A stretch of DNA of 64,000 nt, taken from Ferruginibacter sp. (lineage in GTDB: Bacteria > Bacteroidota > Bacteroidia > Chitinophagales > Chitinophagaceae). The notes below the pieces were generated by a model. The model did not search any database. It was not told where the DNA came from and saw only the letters and a program-made list of their open reading frames with translations. The translations under genes were made by a program, and so were the position numbers. The stretch covers positions 30,724 to 94,723 of the forward strand of contig JAHBTM010000003.1 of assembly GCA_019638635.1 (NCBI GenBank), read 5' to 3'. Positions 54,576 to 63,371 of the stretch are shown one piece after another; the first letter of the stretch is position 1, and every line of letters begins with the position of its first letter.

Positions 54576-55565
54576 TTAATAGAAATGCGGGCAACGTGTT
54601 TGTCTTCTTTCTCGATATCCCGGACTGTTTTCCAATGGCCCGAGTTTGAAACCGAATTTTATCAGAAAGGAGAAATAAGCATCCATGTTTTTCGAATTGC
54701 CTCTTTGTGTGCCCGGTTCGTAACGGTTAATTCCTGGTGTGATAATGCCCATGGTTTTATCATGGATTTGACGTGCAATCAATGCCTGTTGTGGGTTGAG
54801 GTACACATCAAACATATCCGGGTCAATATACGAGGTGCTTACATCATCAATATAATCGGTGAAGGTTTTACGATATAATAATTCAAAGCTGGTGTTCATT
54901 CGTTCCGTGAGTAAAATTTTTACACCGGCTCCCATGGGGATGTTGAACTGCGTGAGCTTATATGGTTTTTTTTCAGGATACTCCGCCATGCCTTGTCCTT
55001 CGGTACGTAGTGGGTGCAGGCGATGCCATGTTTTAATACCTCTTGAATCCGCAATAGAACCCATCGGGTCGAATTTAAAAATACCACCACCAATAAAACC
55101 ATACGGTTGATAACGGGGCACCTCATCACTGCCTCTGTTTAAAAATAATGTTGGATAAAACTCAATAGCAGCATACGCTTCCCACATATCACTTTTAAAA
55201 TCGAGATTGCGTTGTTTTCTCCATAACTCATCTTCTCCTTTTGTACTGATGATATCATCTCTTCCGGCAACATGCGTGTACTGTCCGGCCACCCTGAATC
55301 CAAGCCAATCGGTAGGGTAGAATACTACAAAGCCTCCTTTCATGAGCTTGGTGAGTTCCAGATTTACATCTTTGATGAAGGTGGTTCCTACACCTCTGTT
55401 GCCTCCCAGATCACCGAGAAAAAAGGTAGGTCCGAAATTGATGCCTGCTTCAATGCGCATAGATTGGCCCCCAACAGTAATATGCTGAGCTTTTGACGGG
55501 TTGATGAAGCAAACAAGCGCTGCACTTATCCATACGGCAACATAATGGAGGTAGTGTTGTTTCAT
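54576..55565 (-). CDS. Outer-membrane beta-barrel-like protein (DUF6089-like)
   Basis: 329 residues. Signal peptide ending near SKAQ. AGINFGPTFFLGDLGGNRGVG near the mature start matches the GxxxGxxxYxGDL opening of DUF6089-type outer-membrane barrels. Alternating aromatic strands (GFRVAGQYTHVAG, MWEAYAAIEFYPTLFL and YQPYGFIGGGIFKFDP) support a small barrel. May bind partners at the surface; function unknown. Confidence 0.7.
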   Translation of the reverse strand: MKQHYLHYVAVWISAALVCFINPSKAQHITVGGQSMRIEAGINFGPTFFLGDLGGNRGVGTTFIKDVNLELTKLMKGGFVVFYPTDWLGFRVAGQYTHVAGRDDIISTKGEDELWRKQRNLDFKSDMWEAYAAIEFYPTLFLNRGSDEVPRYQPYGFIGGGIFKFDPMGSIADSRGIKTWHRLHPLRTEGQGMAEYPEKKPYKLTQFNIPMGAGVKILLTERMNTSFELLYRKTFTDYIDDVSTSYIDPDMFDVYLNPQQALIARQIHDKTMGIITPGINRYEPGTQRGNSKNMDAYFSFLIKFGFKLGPLENSPGYRERRQTRCPHFY

Positions 55566-55710
55566 TGGGGTCGGTTTGATTAAACAGAACTATCCTTACA
55601 ACAGATTAGTGTGTTTAATTCTTTTAACGTAAACCGACAGCTATTTATTGCGTAAAGACCTGCTCCGGTACAATGCCGTAGTTATCAATCGTATAGAAAG
55701 TGGATAGATT

Positions 55711-56184
55711 TTATATGTTACCGTGGGGCTGAACCGGCCGGATCATTTTAATATGAGGAATGTCATCTTCCAGATAGCTTTCGCCGGTAGAAACAAACCC
55801 CAAATCACTGTAGAATTTTTCAAGATACTGCTGAGCACTGATATAGATTGCACTTTGAGGATATTGGGTTTCGAGCAAATGGATAGCGCGTTCCATCAAT
55901 TGTTTCCCGAACCCTTTACCACGATAGGGTTTAGTGGTTAGCACCCGTCCAATACTACTGCCTGCATAGGCTACGCCCGGAGGTAACAGACGGGCATAGG
56001 CTGCCAGTTCGTTGTTGTATGATATCCAAAGATGCTCACCTGGCAAATCCCTTCCGTCACAATCTAAATAATTACAATCCTGCTCAATGATGAACACTTC
56101 CTGCCTTGCCCGCAGTATTTGGTACAACTGATTCGTGTTCAGTGAATGAAACGGGAGGCAATGGGTTTGTACTGTAGCGTCCAT
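55711..56184 (-). CDS. elaA: ElaA-type GNAT acetyltransferase
   Basis: 157 residues. LYQILRARQEVFIIEQDCNYLDCDGRDLPGEH and IGRVLTTKPYRGKGFGKQLMERA (acetyl-CoA loop R-G-x-G-x-G) with YISAQQYLEKFYSDLGFVSTGESYLEDDIPHIKM are the ElaA signature blocks. Protein N-acetyltransferase-like with unknown substrate. Follows the truncated haemoglobin gene by five bases. Confidence 0.9.
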   Translation of the reverse strand: MDATVQTHCLPFHSLNTNQLYQILRARQEVFIIEQDCNYLDCDGRDLPGEHLWISYNNELAAYARLLPPGVAYAGSSIGRVLTTKPYRGKGFGKQLMERAIHLLETQYPQSAIYISAQQYLEKFYSDLGFVSTGESYLEDDIPHIKMIRPVQPHGNI

Positions 56185-56189
56185 TACGT

Positions 56190-56585
56190 TTATTTTTGTG
56201 CGTTGGTTCGTTCTTCCATTTTAAACTGCATAATGGCTGCAATCGAATCAGCCCTTTTTTTGGCAAGCGTAGTTTTCGGACCTTCAAAGCACGCATCAAA
56301 GGCTTCGTGAAAATGTTTTAGCCAGGCATCAAAATGCAGTTTTTTTAATGGGTAGATCTGGTTCAGATGAAAATGTTTTTCCATTGCATTCTTCTGATAC
56401 ACGGGATTGTCTAATACGATCGTTTCCCAAAAATCTACAATGAGCGGGATGTGTGTATCCCAGTGCATATTGACTATTTCATTGAAAATGATACCAAGGT
56501 GTTCATCTGCCTTTACCTTTTCGTAAAATAATTCTACGGCCTGTTGAATATCTGCTCTGGTTTCAATATCTCTTTTAGTATCCAT
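56190..56585 (-). CDS. Group III truncated haemoglobin
   Basis: 131 residues. ADIQQAVELFYEKVKADEHLGIIFNEI at the start and MEKHFHLNQIYPLKKLHFDAWLKHFHEAFDACF with the proximal His (F-D-A-W-L-K-H) fit the group III truncated globin family. Haem protein with possible roles in oxygen or NO handling. The start overlaps the end of rarA by 11 bases, so it is translationally coupled to rarA. Confidence 0.9.
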   Translation of the reverse strand: MDTKRDIETRADIQQAVELFYEKVKADEHLGIIFNEIVNMHWDTHIPLIVDFWETIVLDNPVYQKNAMEKHFHLNQIYPLKKLHFDAWLKHFHEAFDACFEGPKTTLAKKRADSIAAIMQFKMEERTNAQK

Positions 56586-57831
56586 ATCTGTTTTTCCAGC
56601 GTTCTTTTAAGAATTTTCGTACTTCTTCTTCTCTTGCATTTTTTTGTGGATCATAAAACCGTGTTTCAGATAATGCATCCGGCAAGAATTCCTGCAGCAC
56701 AAAATTATGTTCGTATTGATGGGCGTATTTATAATCTTTACCATAGTCCATTTTCTTCATGAGGGATGTAGGCGCGTTGCGTAAATGCAGTGGTACGGGT
56801 AAATCCCCCTTTTGCTGAACGGTTTCCAGTGCTTTTTCAATAGCCATGTAGGAGGCATTGCTTTTTACGGAAGTGGCAAGATAGATAGCACACTGCGAAA
56901 GAATAATTCTGCTTTCTGGATTACCGATTACCGCCACCGCCTGAAACGTGTTGGTAGCCAGTAAGAGCGCATTGGGGTTGGCATTGCCGATGTCTTCACT
57001 CGCAAAAATGACCATTCTTCGTGCGATGAATTTTACATCTTCTCCTCCCTGAATCATTCTCGCCAGCCAGTACACGGCACCGTTAGGGTCTGAACCACGC
57101 ATGCTTTTTATGAATGCAGATATAATGTCGTAATGCATCTCTCCCTGCTTGTCGTACAACGCAATTTTTTGTTGTGCTACATGCATCACTACATCATCGG
57201 TAATGGTGGTGCCGGATGGAGACTGAGTGGCTACCAGTTCAAGTAAATTCAACAGTTTACGGGCATCGCCTCCGGATATACGGATTAATGCATCTGTTTC
57301 TTTAAGTATCAGCCCCGCAGCAGCCAACACCTCATCCTGTACGAGGGCCTTACGCAAAAGGGTTTCCAGGTCTTCGCGGTCGAGCGCCTTTAATACATAC
57401 ACCTGGCATCGGCTCAATAAGGCGCTGTTAACTTCAAAGGAAGGGTTTTCTGTGGTGGCACCAATTAACGTAATGATTCCTTTTTCAACAGCACCGAGCA
57501 AAGCATCTTGTTGTGATTTATTGAAACGATGTATTTCATCAATGAACAAAATGGCACCTTCTGAATCCTGCGCTGCGGCAATGACTTCCCTGATATCCTT
57601 TACTCCCGATGAGATGGCACTTAAGTTATAAAAAGGACGGTTCAATGCCTGTGAGATGATGTGCGCGATGGTGGTTTTACCTACGCCGGGTGGTCCCCAT
57701 AAAATCATAGAGGGCACATTGCCTTGCTCAACCGACAACCTGAGGATACTGTTTTTTCCCGCAAGATGTTGTTGCCCTATCAGGTCATCTAACCGCTTTG
57801 GCCGCATTCTTTCTGCTAAGGGAGGTAACAT
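56575..57831 (-). CDS. rarA: Replication-associated recombination protein RarA (MgsA)
   Basis: 418 residues. AAA+ ATPase acting at stalled replication forks. PLAERMRPKRLDDLIGQQHLAG aligns with the start of E. coli RarA; Walker A GPPGVGKTT near residues 46-54, Walker B AILFIDEIHRFNKSQQDALL, sensor-1 GATTENPSFEVNSALLSRC. C-terminal tetramerisation region from MRGSDPNGAVYWLARM. ATG at 57831 is supported by homology through MLPPLAERM, yet a -7 element ends only 4 bp upstream, so the mRNA is probably leaderless. Confidence 0.95.
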   Translation of the reverse strand: MLPPLAERMRPKRLDDLIGQQHLAGKNSILRLSVEQGNVPSMILWGPPGVGKTTIAHIISQALNRPFYNLSAISSGVKDIREVIAAAQDSEGAILFIDEIHRFNKSQQDALLGAVEKGIITLIGATTENPSFEVNSALLSRCQVYVLKALDREDLETLLRKALVQDEVLAAAGLILKETDALIRISGGDARKLLNLLELVATQSPSGTTITDDVVMHVAQQKIALYDKQGEMHYDIISAFIKSMRGSDPNGAVYWLARMIQGGEDVKFIARRMVIFASEDIGNANPNALLLATNTFQAVAVIGNPESRIILSQCAIYLATSVKSNASYMAIEKALETVQQKGDLPVPLHLRNAPTSLMKKMDYGKDYKYAHQYEHNFVLQEFLPDALSETRFYDPQKNAREEEVRKFLKERWKNRYGY

Positions 57832-57835
57832 ACCG

Positions 57836-57843
57836 CAAAGGTA
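57836..57843 (-). promoter_or_regulatory. -7 element for rarA
   Basis: Minus-strand TACCTTTG, ending 4 bp before the rarA ATG, fits TAnnTTTG. Implies little or no 5' leader. Confidence 0.5.
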
Positions 57844-57850
57844 GGACGGA

Positions 57851-59104
57851 TTATTGCTGTCCCACGTTTTTTAATAAATCTAAAATTTCTTCCGGTTGCA
57901 CGGGTTTATGCTGATTATCTATGTTGAGAACAATCAGGTATCCATCCGGGCCTCCGGCTTTTTCTACCGCATGCACGAGTTTAAGCTGATCGCTGTCCTT
58001 CCGCTGGCCGGTTGCATCATCCCAACTTTCGTTCGTACATAAGCAACCCAGCGTAGGGGTGAAAGGATAATATGGTTTAGAGCGATAGTATGAAGGTTTC
58101 ACCGTAGTGCCATGCGCGATGATTTCATGCCTGCCGGCTTTTCCGGCATAGTACGATTCATAGATCGGGAAATGATTTCTCCAGCTTTCGGGTAGTAACT
58201 GACGGTAGTGTTCTATGTTACCGATACTGTCTACTTGTATTGAATCCCGATAGAAATGCCGTGCATCATATTCCATAGGCAAAGTGAGTTGTAGATTGGT
58301 GGTGGGCCCGATCGCTCCTGCCTTTGAAATGCCATAACCATCCATGCGTAAAATACCTTCCGGTGTATTGCCATTGGTGAGATAGCCGGGGAGGCCACTT
58401 AAACTTCGGGCCAATTGTGGAATCGTGATTAAATTTCCAAGACTATCTTTTACATACTGCCCATCCCGGTTGCGAACAATAGCCAATCCCGGATAATTCC
58501 GGTTCTTTCTTTGTATGCTGATAACGAGTACCTGTCCTTTGAGGTATTCCGGATCAAGAAAGGGTGTGATATCCGGATACCTTTCAGGTGCATCCTGTAA
58601 GTGAAAAAGCAATTGTTCCATCCATGGGTTCCCCTGAAGTTGGCGGATGTTCGCAGTTACCTGATCCATCAGTGTTTTGTACAGACCTTCCTTGGGTTGA
58701 AGCATCAAATAATGAGCAGCCATGGCAAAAACCTTGGAATGATTGGTCTCCTCCAACAAGGCTTTTACTTCTTTGTGAAACGCATCCGGATACATACCGT
58801 ACAGCACTTCCAGTAAAGCCCGTTGAAATTCCGGACTACGTGTATGCATTTCCGTTACAGCGTATCGTATGCGGTGTTCAATCCAGGGTGTGTGTTTATG
58901 CAAATATTGAATGGCAAAGAAGGCACTACTCCAGCGCGATTCGGTGCTATCAGCCAACGGCAGTGACAGATTCTTTTCAATCACGTTTTTGATGAGCGTT
59001 CGTTCCAGTTGCTGACGGTCTTTGTACAGGAACGGCAAGGTGTCGGGTATCTGGGCCACGGTATTCAGTGGAAACAGAAGCAAAAATATCATCAATGGTT
59101 TCAC
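57851..59104 (-). CDS. Secreted protein with L,D-transpeptidase-like (YkuD) motif
   Basis: 417 residues. Signal peptide MKPLMIFLLLFPLNTVAQ (GTG start at 59104). N-terminal half helical, with a tryptophan/leucine-rich segment of possible repeats (HKEVKALLEETNHSKVF). A beta region follows (LVISIQRKNRNYPGLAIVRNRDGQ), then IIAHGTTVK and TLGCLCTNESWDD: a His-Gly followed about 25 residues later by Gly-Cys, the arrangement of the YkuD catalytic centre (HG ... GC). Length and N-terminal half are unlike typical L,D-transpeptidases, so activity is inferred. Just upstream of rarA. Confidence 0.6.
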   Translation of the reverse strand: MKPLMIFLLLFPLNTVAQIPDTLPFLYKDRQQLERTLIKNVIEKNLSLPLADSTESRWSSAFFAIQYLHKHTPWIEHRIRYAVTEMHTRSPEFQRALLEVLYGMYPDAFHKEVKALLEETNHSKVFAMAAHYLMLQPKEGLYKTLMDQVTANIRQLQGNPWMEQLLFHLQDAPERYPDITPFLDPEYLKGQVLVISIQRKNRNYPGLAIVRNRDGQYVKDSLGNLITIPQLARSLSGLPGYLTNGNTPEGILRMDGYGISKAGAIGPTTNLQLTLPMEYDARHFYRDSIQVDSIGNIEHYRQLLPESWRNHFPIYESYYAGKAGRHEIIAHGTTVKPSYYRSKPYYPFTPTLGCLCTNESWDDATGQRKDSDQLKLVHAVEKAGGPDGYLIVLNIDNQHKPVQPEEILDLLKNVGQQ

Positions 59105-59176
59105 CTTGTAAATTTATGGAACCAAAAGCGGCGTACGCATGAACATTGTGTCTTTTTTCAATTCTTTAGCAACAGG

Positions 59177-59761
59177 TTAGTCTTCTTCTTTCAAACCCCA
59201 GGGCGTGGTGTGTATTTCAACCGGCTGCGATAAATCGAATGAAATACTGAACACCCGTTCGCTTCCAACCCTTTTCAGGTTATAGGTAAATGCAGTATCA
59301 TTCAATGTTACCCACCATACATTGGTACAGGCCGCCTGTAGCATATTGCAGGTAAATTCATCAGCAGGAAAAAACTGAAGATTGGCTGTGCCACTGTTGC
59401 TGGCCGTACCTCCGTACATTGAAATGGGGTCTTCGGTGCCATCAGCATGCCGGTGAATGTGTTTTAAGCGGATGCGGTTATTATTGCGTGTAAATACCCA
59501 TGTTCTCGAACGGTTATTGCCTACATAAAATGGAATCTTTATGCTGTTGTCATTACAGAACAACACTTGCATCACCAGTTTTTCTCCGGTGAAACCATCG
59601 CCTGGTTTGCCACCGGTTATGATTCGTCCTTCATATGATTTACCGCAGTGTGTTTTCAAATGGTTAAAGAAGGAATCGGCCGCAGTGAGTGTTTGGGCAT
59701 TCGTTTTTCCCGATAGTGTATATACAAACAGAAAAATGAAAGCAATTATTTTTTGAATCAT
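59177..59761 (-). CDS. Conserved secreted protein of unknown function
   Basis: 194 residues. Signal peptide MIQKIIAFIFLFVYTLSGKTNAQ. Mature motifs HLKTHCGKSYEGRI, GNNRSRTWVFT, LKHIHRHADGTEDPISMYGG, FPADEFTCNM, NVWWVTLN and FDLSQPVEIHTTPWG recall a family seen in several bacterial phyla that has a conserved HRHxDG block, but I do not know its name or function. Three Cys in the mature part, two possibly bridged. Terminated aspS transcript lies upstream, so it has its own promoter. Confidence 0.75.
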   Translation of the reverse strand: MIQKIIAFIFLFVYTLSGKTNAQTLTAADSFFNHLKTHCGKSYEGRIITGGKPGDGFTGEKLVMQVLFCNDNSIKIPFYVGNNRSRTWVFTRNNNRIRLKHIHRHADGTEDPISMYGGTASNSGTANLQFFPADEFTCNMLQAACTNVWWVTLNDTAFTYNLKRVGSERVFSISFDLSQPVEIHTTPWGLKEED

Positions 59762-59774
59762 TATCCTGTAAGGT

Positions 59775-59807
59775 AAAAAAAATCCGCCACCTATTACGGG
59801 TAGCGGA
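59775..59807 (-). terminator. Intrinsic terminator of aspS
   Basis: On the minus strand ATCCGCTACC, 7-nt loop, GGTGGCGGAT (ten pairs, one G-T) followed by a run of T. Lies 20 bp after the aspS stop codon. Confidence 0.85.
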
Positions 59808-59827
59808 TGGAGCTCATTTTTATATAA

Positions 59828-61660
59828 TTATTTCTGAACGGGCGTGATGCGGATATTCAGTTCTTCCAGTTGTGCCTGATCAATAGCTGACGGGGCATCC
59901 AGCATCACATCGCGGCCACTGTTGTTCTTGGGAAAGGCGATGAAATCCCTTATACCCTCACTACCTCCAAGAATGGCACAGAGTCTGTCGAATCCAAAGG
60001 CAAGTCCTCCGTGAGGTGGAGCACCATATTCAAATGCGCCCAGCAGGAATCCGAATTTGTGTTTCTGTTCTTCTTCATCCATACCTAAAGCAGCGAACAT
60101 TTTTTCCTGCAGTGCACGTTGAAAAATTCTGATAGACCCGCCTCCAATTTCGTTGCCGTTCAATACCATGTCGTACGCATTGGCTTTGATGTTGGCATAG
60201 GGGTGTTTCAGGTATTCAGCTGCATTTTCAATAGCCGGATTGTTTTGAATCATCCGGTCGATATGCTCTGGTTTGGGCGAGGTGAATGGATGGTGACGGG
60301 CTACCCAACGGTTCCCCTCTGCATCATATTCAAACAACGGAAAATCCACTACCCACAACAGTTTAAATTCGTCGGATTTCCTCATGCCCAGTCTTTCGGC
60401 CATGAATAAACGAAGTTCGGCAGCGGCTTTTCTGGTGCGTTCCTCCGGTCCGGCCAGGAGTAAAATCAGGTCGTCCGGCCGGGCTTGTACAGCTTCGGCA
60501 ATGGCTTTCAAACGATCTTCCGGATAAAATTTATCTATGCTGCTTTTGAACGATCCGTCGGGCTGAACTTTAATGAATGCCAGTCCATTCATGCCTATCT
60601 GAGGGCGTTTAACCCAATCCGTTAGTTCGTCGGTTTGTTTTCTGGAGTAACCGGAACAGCCGGGGGCGCTCAAGGCGATAACGGTTTCTGCTTCATCGAA
60701 CACTTTGAATCCGGCCTGATCAATCAAGTGAGCCAGATTTTCTCTTTCAGGAAATGTGTGTGCAGGATAGCGCAGGTTGGCCAGGCGCATATCGAATCGT
60801 GTATCGGGTTTGTCAATTCCGTATGTCCACATGGCATCTTCCCATGTAATGCGTTCTACGGTGTGTGTATAATCCACTCCTTTTACATCTTTCAGGATGT
60901 GTTTAATCATGCCTTCAAACAAGGAAAGGATATCTTCCTGTTCTACAAACGACATCTCACAGTCAATTTGTGTAAACTCCGGCTGTCTGTCAGCCCGCAA
61001 ATCTTCATCTCTGAAACATTTTACCACTTGAAAGTAACGGTCGTATCCGCTTACCATCAATAATTGTTTGAAAGTTTGAGGAGATTGGGGCAAGGCATAA
61101 AACTGTCCGGCATTCATGCGTGATGGCACCACAAAATCGCGTGCACCCTCCGGTGTAGATTTAATAAGGAATGGTGTTTCAATTTCCATGAAACCCTGCT
61201 CATGCAAATAATTTCGGGCACTTCTGTTTACGTGATATCGAAGTTCCAGATTTTTTTTAACCGGGTTTCTACGCAGATCTAGATAGCGATATTTCATTCT
61301 TAAATCATCGCCACCATCCGTATCATCCTGAATGGTAAAAGGTGGAGTGGCGGATGTATTTAATATGGAGAAAGATTGAACAACTACTTCTATATCTCCA
61401 GTAGGTATATTAACGTTCTTATTACTGCGCTCATTCACAGTGCCCGACACCTGCAATACAAATTCGCGGCCGAGGGGTTGTGATTCTAAACGTTCGTTTA
61501 AACTTTCTTCAAATACCAGTTGAGTAATTCCGTAACGGTCACGCAAATCCACAAAAGTAATGGCACCGAATTTCCGGATGGTTTGTACCCAGCCGGCAAG
61601 GGTAACGGCAGCGTTGCGGTGTTGAATACGCAATTCACCGCAGGTATGTGTTCTGTACAT
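59828..61660 (-). CDS. aspS: Aspartyl-tRNA synthetase
   Basis: 610 residues. Bacterial-type AspRS: N-terminal OB-fold anticodon domain ([41 protein letters not shown]), class II motif 2 ([23 protein letters not shown]), bacterial GAD insertion in the middle, and motif 3 ([21 protein letters not shown]). No gatCAB genes are visible in the window, so whether it is discriminating or not is undecided. A -7 element is at 61684-61691. Confidence 0.97.
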   Translation of the reverse strand: MYRTHTCGELRIQHRNAAVTLAGWVQTIRKFGAITFVDLRDRYGITQLVFEESLNERLESQPLGREFVLQVSGTVNERSNKNVNIPTGDIEVVVQSFSILNTSATPPFTIQDDTDGGDDLRMKYRYLDLRRNPVKKNLELRYHVNRSARNYLHEQGFMEIETPFLIKSTPEGARDFVVPSRMNAGQFYALPQSPQTFKQLLMVSGYDRYFQVVKCFRDEDLRADRQPEFTQIDCEMSFVEQEDILSLFEGMIKHILKDVKGVDYTHTVERITWEDAMWTYGIDKPDTRFDMRLANLRYPAHTFPERENLAHLIDQAGFKVFDEAETVIALSAPGCSGYSRKQTDELTDWVKRPQIGMNGLAFIKVQPDGSFKSSIDKFYPEDRLKAIAEAVQARPDDLILLLAGPEERTRKAAAELRLFMAERLGMRKSDEFKLLWVVDFPLFEYDAEGNRWVARHHPFTSPKPEHIDRMIQNNPAIENAAEYLKHPYANIKANAYDMVLNGNEIGGGSIRIFQRALQEKMFAALGMDEEEQKHKFGFLLGAFEYGAPPHGGLAFGFDRLCAILGGSEGIRDFIAFPKNNSGRDVMLDAPSAIDQAQLEELNIRITPVQK

Positions 61661-61683
61661 GGTAAAGCTGTTTTGCAGGGTGG

Positions 61684-61691
61684 CAAAGATA
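61684..61691 (-). promoter_or_regulatory. -7 promoter element for aspS
   Basis: Minus-strand TATCTTTG, 23 bp before the aspS ATG, fits TAnnTTTG. Confidence 0.45.
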
Positions 61692-61717
61692 GAGCAAATG
61701 ACAGAAACCGGTGTGTT

Positions 61718-62152
61718 CTACAAAGGCATTGCAATGCTCCGGCTTTTGTGGCGCGGATTCCACCAAAGGTAGTAATACAGCATAATCCCGATTCCAATAC
61801 CGAAAGGCAGCATGGTGAAGTGCCGGTAACTGATATTGAAGTATGGAATCAATAATTCGTCCCAACCAAAAAACTCGGTAATCATCCAATAGGCATTGGC
61901 CGTAATCCAAAGCAATACTGCCAGATTATGGCATCGTTCACTGAATATGTGCCAGAATTTTCGGGTGATGATAAAACCCGCCGTCATAGTGGGAACAATC
62001 ATCACGATACCGGTAACATGCCATTCCATACACCAGCTGATATCTTTCACCAACCAGAAAAAAATATGCAGGTTTTCAAGCCGGCGAAACTGAAGCGTCA
62101 TGGTAAATTGTTCCTTTTCGGGAACAGGTGCGGGTGCTGTGGGGTGCGACAT
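61718..62152 (-). CDS. Small multi-span membrane protein of unknown function
   Basis: 144 residues, about four hydrophobic segments (WHVTGIVMIVPTMTAGFII, LAVLLWITANAYWMI and MLPFGIGIGIMLYYYLWW). The N-terminus is Pro/Glu-rich; ENLHIFFWLVKDISWCMEWHVTG is the most conserved-looking part. No known fold recognised. It lies upstream of aspS on the same strand, divergent from the acyltransferase gene. Confidence 0.7.
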   Translation of the reverse strand: MSHPTAPAPVPEKEQFTMTLQFRRLENLHIFFWLVKDISWCMEWHVTGIVMIVPTMTAGFIITRKFWHIFSERCHNLAVLLWITANAYWMITEFFGWDELLIPYFNISYRHFTMLPFGIGIGIMLYYYLWWNPRHKSRSIAMPL

Positions 62153-62279
62153 ATGGTATTGAGTTCTTTAAATTGGTTTCCAATTTATCATAAGTAGATG
62201 GAATCATAAAATTTTATACAGCAGATGTCATTGGCTGAATATTTATATATTTATCTCAGTTCATCATTCAACTTGTCAT

Positions 62280-63359
62280 TTGAAACGCATCCGTCAGTTA
62301 GATGGTTTAAGGTTTGTGGCTGTCAGCTTCGTGCTGCTACAGCACTTTGCCTATTACATTGGACAAAAATTCAGTGCGGGATATTATGGTGTAGATTTGT
62401 TTTTTGTCATCAGCGGATTTCTGATAACGGGCATTTTACTAAAACAAACCGGCACTCTCGGTAAAACATACCTGCAATTTCTTGGGCGGAGAACCTTGCG
62501 CATTTTTCCCATCTATTACCTTACGCTGGGCATTTTGTGGTTAGTGAATTTTCCGCATGTGCGAGAAAGCATCCTCTATTTTTTAACCTATACATACAAC
62601 TATGCGGTAGTGATACACGACATTCCGCTGAACCATACCACACATTTCTGGTCTTTAAGTGTGGAAGAGCAGTTTTATATTTTCTGGCCGTGGCTTGTCC
62701 TCGGGTTAAAAAAATATCCTTCATTATTAAAGGTTATTTTATGGGGATTGATACTTTTTTGCGGATTGCAGTTGGTTTGGAATGTGGTTCCTTCCCTAAC
62801 ACCCTATAATTATTACGGGCTGATTCCAAGGGCATTCTCACTGGCATTAGGGGGTTTAGGAGCCATATATTATTCTGAAGGGAAAATTTCTTTCAGATGG
62901 TTAGCGCAGGGTTGGATAGAACCCGTATCCATTTTAATATTGCTATTTTTTCTGCATTATCCATTAGGTGTACAACCCATCATACTTCCACTTATATCAT
63001 TGTTCTTCATTTTGAAAGCCGTGCACAAGGGTTTTCAAACACCCTGGATTGCAACTGCACTGAGTAACCGGTGGGTGGTGTATTTAGGCACCATATCTTA
63101 CGGAATATATATTTATCATCTTCCCATAGCGTATTACTTCACCAACGATTTGTTTTACGCATATATATGGAACCGTATTGATTTTGATGCATTCGGACCA
63201 TTGGCCAAATTACAATACCATCCCTGGATACTGAAGCTCCCTCTGTATAGTTTAGCTGCAGTGGTTGCAGCACATGTATCTTATCAGTACATAGAAAAAC
63301 CAATACTTCAATTGAGGGATCGATACTTCCGCTATCCCTCTTCGCAAACAATAGAGTGA
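62280..63359 (+). CDS. Acyltransferase family 3 (OatA/OafA-like) membrane protein
   Basis: 359 residues. RQLDGLRFVAVSFVLLQHF and YYGVDLFFVISGFLITGILL are the catalytic N-terminal block of AT3 acyltransferases; FWSLSVEEQFYIFWPW is the second conserved motif. About ten hydrophobic segments. No C-terminal SGNH hydrolase domain, so the product is probably an O-acetyltransferase for surface sugars or lipids. TTG start at 62280, since no ATG precedes RQLDGLR. Function may relate to the polysaccharide genes around 35 kb. Confidence 0.88.
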   Translation: MKRIRQLDGLRFVAVSFVLLQHFAYYIGQKFSAGYYGVDLFFVISGFLITGILLKQTGTLGKTYLQFLGRRTLRIFPIYYLTLGILWLVNFPHVRESILYFLTYTYNYAVVIHDIPLNHTTHFWSLSVEEQFYIFWPWLVLGLKKYPSLLKVILWGLILFCGLQLVWNVVPSLTPYNYYGLIPRAFSLALGGLGAIYYSEGKISFRWLAQGWIEPVSILILLFFLHYPLGVQPIILPLISLFFILKAVHKGFQTPWIATALSNRWVVYLGTISYGIYIYHLPIAYYFTNDLFYAYIWNRIDFDAFGPLAKLQYHPWILKLPLYSLAAVVAAHVSYQYIEKPILQLRDRYFRYPSSQTIE

Positions 63360-63371
63360 AACAAATACAGT

